This document shows, piece by piece, positions 62,745 to 64,000 of a stretch of DNA of 64,000 bases; position 1 is the first letter of the stretch, and each line of letters begins with the position of its first letter. The DNA comes from Rhodoferax sp. (GTDB lineage Bacteria; Pseudomonadota; Gammaproteobacteria; Burkholderiales; Burkholderiaceae_C). The position numbers and the translations under genes are program-made. The notes beneath the pieces were generated by a model. The model worked only from the letters and a program-made list of their open reading frames with translations. It did not search any database and was not told the origin of the DNA. The stretch covers positions 186,001-250,000 of the forward strand of contig NZ_JAURYQ010000036.1 in NCBI RefSeq assembly GCF_030653815.1. Direction: 5' to 3'.

Positions 62745-63827
62745 TCAGACCACTCGCGTAGCGACGTGCTCTGACCCCAACTGACTAAGATGAATGGTCT
62801 GACCGGACTTGGCCGCGTCGGCAATGGCTTCGGTGACGCGCAGGTTCTGCAGGCCGTCAAAGGCGCTGACCAGGGGCTCGGCCTCACCCCGAATGACCGC
62901 ACCAAAGTGTTCCAGTTGATGTTTCAAAGGGTCGTCACGCACCATGCCGACCACACCGACCTCAAAGGCTTTCCACCAGGAGCGGTCTTCCAGGCGGGGG
63001 TAGGTCTTGAGGCGCATGGTGGGCACCGACAGGCTGCCGTTGGTGCCGGTGATGACGTAGCAGTCTTCATCGTCATAGCTGGCATAAGCCTTGTTCTCTT
63101 GCGATGTCTGCTCCCAACTGCGCGCGCAGGCCGCGGTATCGGACAGCATGAACGTGCCCAGCACGCCGCTGGCAAAACGCAGGTTGATCGCCACCGTGTC
63201 TTCCACCGCAAAGCCGCGCGTGGCGTGGCTGGCAAAGGCCTGTACCGCCACAATGTCGCCGCACAGCATGCGCAGGTTGTGCACCTCATGAATCATGTTG
63301 ATCAGGATCGGGCCCGCGCCCGGTTCACGCCGCCAGGGGGCGCCCTCAAAATAGGTATCCGGCTTGAAAAACGTGGCGCTGCCCATGACGGCGACCAGTT
63401 GACCCAGTTGGCCGGAATCCACCACCTCTTGGGCTTTGCGCATGATGGGGCTATGGGCGCGGTGGTGTCCGATCAGCACCCTGGCACCCGTGGCATTCAC
63501 CGCATTCAATAGCTGTTCGCCTTGCGCGACGGTGGTGGCCATCGGCTTTTCCAGCAGGATCGGCAGCCCGGCCTCCATACACAGCAGCGCTTGTGGCACA
63601 TGCAGGTGGTTGGGGGTGGCCAGCAGCACGCCATCAGGGCGGTCCGCCGCCAGCAAGTCTTCCAGCGAGGCAAACAGCGGAACGTTCGCCGCCCTGGCAA
63701 CCGCGACCGCGGCCGGGGACGGGTCAACAATCGCGCTCAGCGTGCAGCTGGGGCTGCGTTGTGCCACGGCCATGTGGACCTGGCCGATGGTTCCAGCGCC
63801 AGCAATGGCAATACGGGTTGGGGTCAT
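62745..63827 (-). CDS. Gfo/Idh/MocA-family dehydrogenase
   Basis: The 360-residue protein has the N-terminal Rossmann motif IAIAGAGTIGQVH (about 6-18), the invariant EKP in ILLEKPMATT, and the C-terminal domain with NMIHEVHNLRMLCG supplying the catalytic His. Members oxidise polyol or sugar hydroxyls, including inositol (IolG). It is the first gene of the operon, so it may catalyse an early oxidation. Confidence 0.9.
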   Translation of the reverse strand: MTPTRIAIAGAGTIGQVHMAVAQRSPSCTLSAIVDPSPAAVAVARAANVPLFASLEDLLAADRPDGVLLATPNHLHVPQALLCMEAGLPILLEKPMATTVAQGEQLLNAVNATGARVLIGHHRAHSPIMRKAQEVVDSGQLGQLVAVMGSATFFKPDTYFEGAPWRREPGAGPILINMIHEVHNLRMLCGDIVAVQAFASHATRGFAVEDTVAINLRFASGVLGTFMLSDTAACARSWEQTSQENKAYASYDDEDCYVITGTNGSLSVPTMRLKTYPRLEDRSWWKAFEVGVVGMVRDDPLKHQLEHFGAVIRGEAEPLVSAFDGLQNLRVTEAIADAAKSGQTIHLSQLGSEHVATRVV

Positions 63828-63874
63828 GCGTGTGCCTCTCGTTTTGAAGGCTGCAATGTACTGTGAGCATTAAT

Positions 63875-63928
63875 AAATACAATGCATCCAAGTTGACATT
63901 GACAATTTACCAATGATGAACAATTGGT
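63875..63928. promoter_or_regulatory. Promoter block shared with the LysR gene
   Basis: AAATACAAT (63875), ACAATTTAC (63902) and ATGAACAAT (63916) recur with identical spacing upstream of and over the LysR start (58146, 58173, 58187). ACCAAT and ATTGGT (63909-63928) also form an inverted repeat here. It lies 48-101 bp before the Gfo/Idh gene and is the best candidate LysR site. Nothing else is recognisable from 63929 to the end. Confidence 0.6.
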
Positions 63929-64000
63929 GAGAAATAATCCGCCAATGCCCCGGTGGGGTCCGGCATGGCCCACGTGCCAAAAAGGCGCGATCAGATCAGG

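Noticed and set aside
63916..63930. Start of a second LysR-type gene at the right edge
   Set aside because: ATGAACAAT matches the LysR start, but the frame stops after four codons. It is treated as a shared regulatory block or relic.
1..64000. CRISPR array, prophage, insertion sequence or replication origin
   Set aside because: No regular spaced repeats, transposase, capsid or terminase genes, or iteron clusters were seen.

Overview
The window reads as chromosomal DNA of a betaproteobacterium, most likely order Burkholderiales, family Comamonadaceae (Rhodoferax/Polaromonas-like). The basis is the high-GC coding style and family-typical neighbourhoods: DUF3460-scpA-nadB-panB-panC, DUF1841, a DUF3305/DUF3306/polyferredoxin/TorD formate-dehydrogenase accessory set, a two-domain PPK2 enzyme and VF530. 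No species can be named from the sequence alone. There is no phage, IS element, CRISPR array or rRNA operon, and no gene-free stretch longer than about 300 bases.

Layout. (1) 0-10 kb, mostly minus strand: tRNA-Arg(CCT) with its terminator, mscL, then an overlapping VWA protein-tamA-tamB operon. Upstream of it lie vapBC, a GNAT acetyltransferase and the MoxR ATPase that probably partners the VWA protein. (2) 10-20 kb: a dihaem cytochrome c behind an FNR-type box, DUF1841, a secreted Ala/Pro/Lys-rich protein behind four 11-bp-spaced CTAAG repeats, a QseB/PmrA-type two-component system, two membrane proteins, pantothenate synthesis (panB, panC), nadB and scpA. (3) 20-27.3 kb: a six-gene hydrogenase-4-like operon whose large subunit has lost all four Ni-Fe cysteines, so it is an energy-converting-hydrogenase-related (Ehr) complex and not a hydrogenase. 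(4) 27.4-41.6 kb: envelope and housekeeping genes, including DUF599, PAP2 phosphatase, eptA, metG, patatin, apbC/mrp, msrA, ferredoxin and polyphosphate:AMP phosphotransferase. (5) 41.8-45.6 kb: formate dehydrogenase accessory genes without the structural genes. (6) 46-64 kb: a catabolic region.

The catabolic region has two blocks. The first is a TRAP transporter (dctPQM) divergent from a ThDP enzyme, a xylose-isomerase-like TIM barrel and a CoA-acylating aldehyde dehydrogenase, with an IclR/PcaR-like operator between them. The second is aroD (type I), aroE, a YdiF-type CoA-transferase, an acyl-CoA dehydrogenase, a Gfo/Idh/MocA dehydrogenase and a LysR regulator. It resembles the uncharacterised ydiB-aroD-ydiF-ydiO neighbourhood of E. 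coli. An SDR without catalytic residues, a FUSC efflux-type protein and a ccdAB module lie between the blocks. The best candidates for something undescribed are this hydroaromatic/cyclic-acid catabolic region, the Ehr complex without an electron-input subunit, and the QseB/PmrA-like regulon suggested by matching 11-bp repeats.

All functional assignments come from motifs and remembered families. No database search was run.
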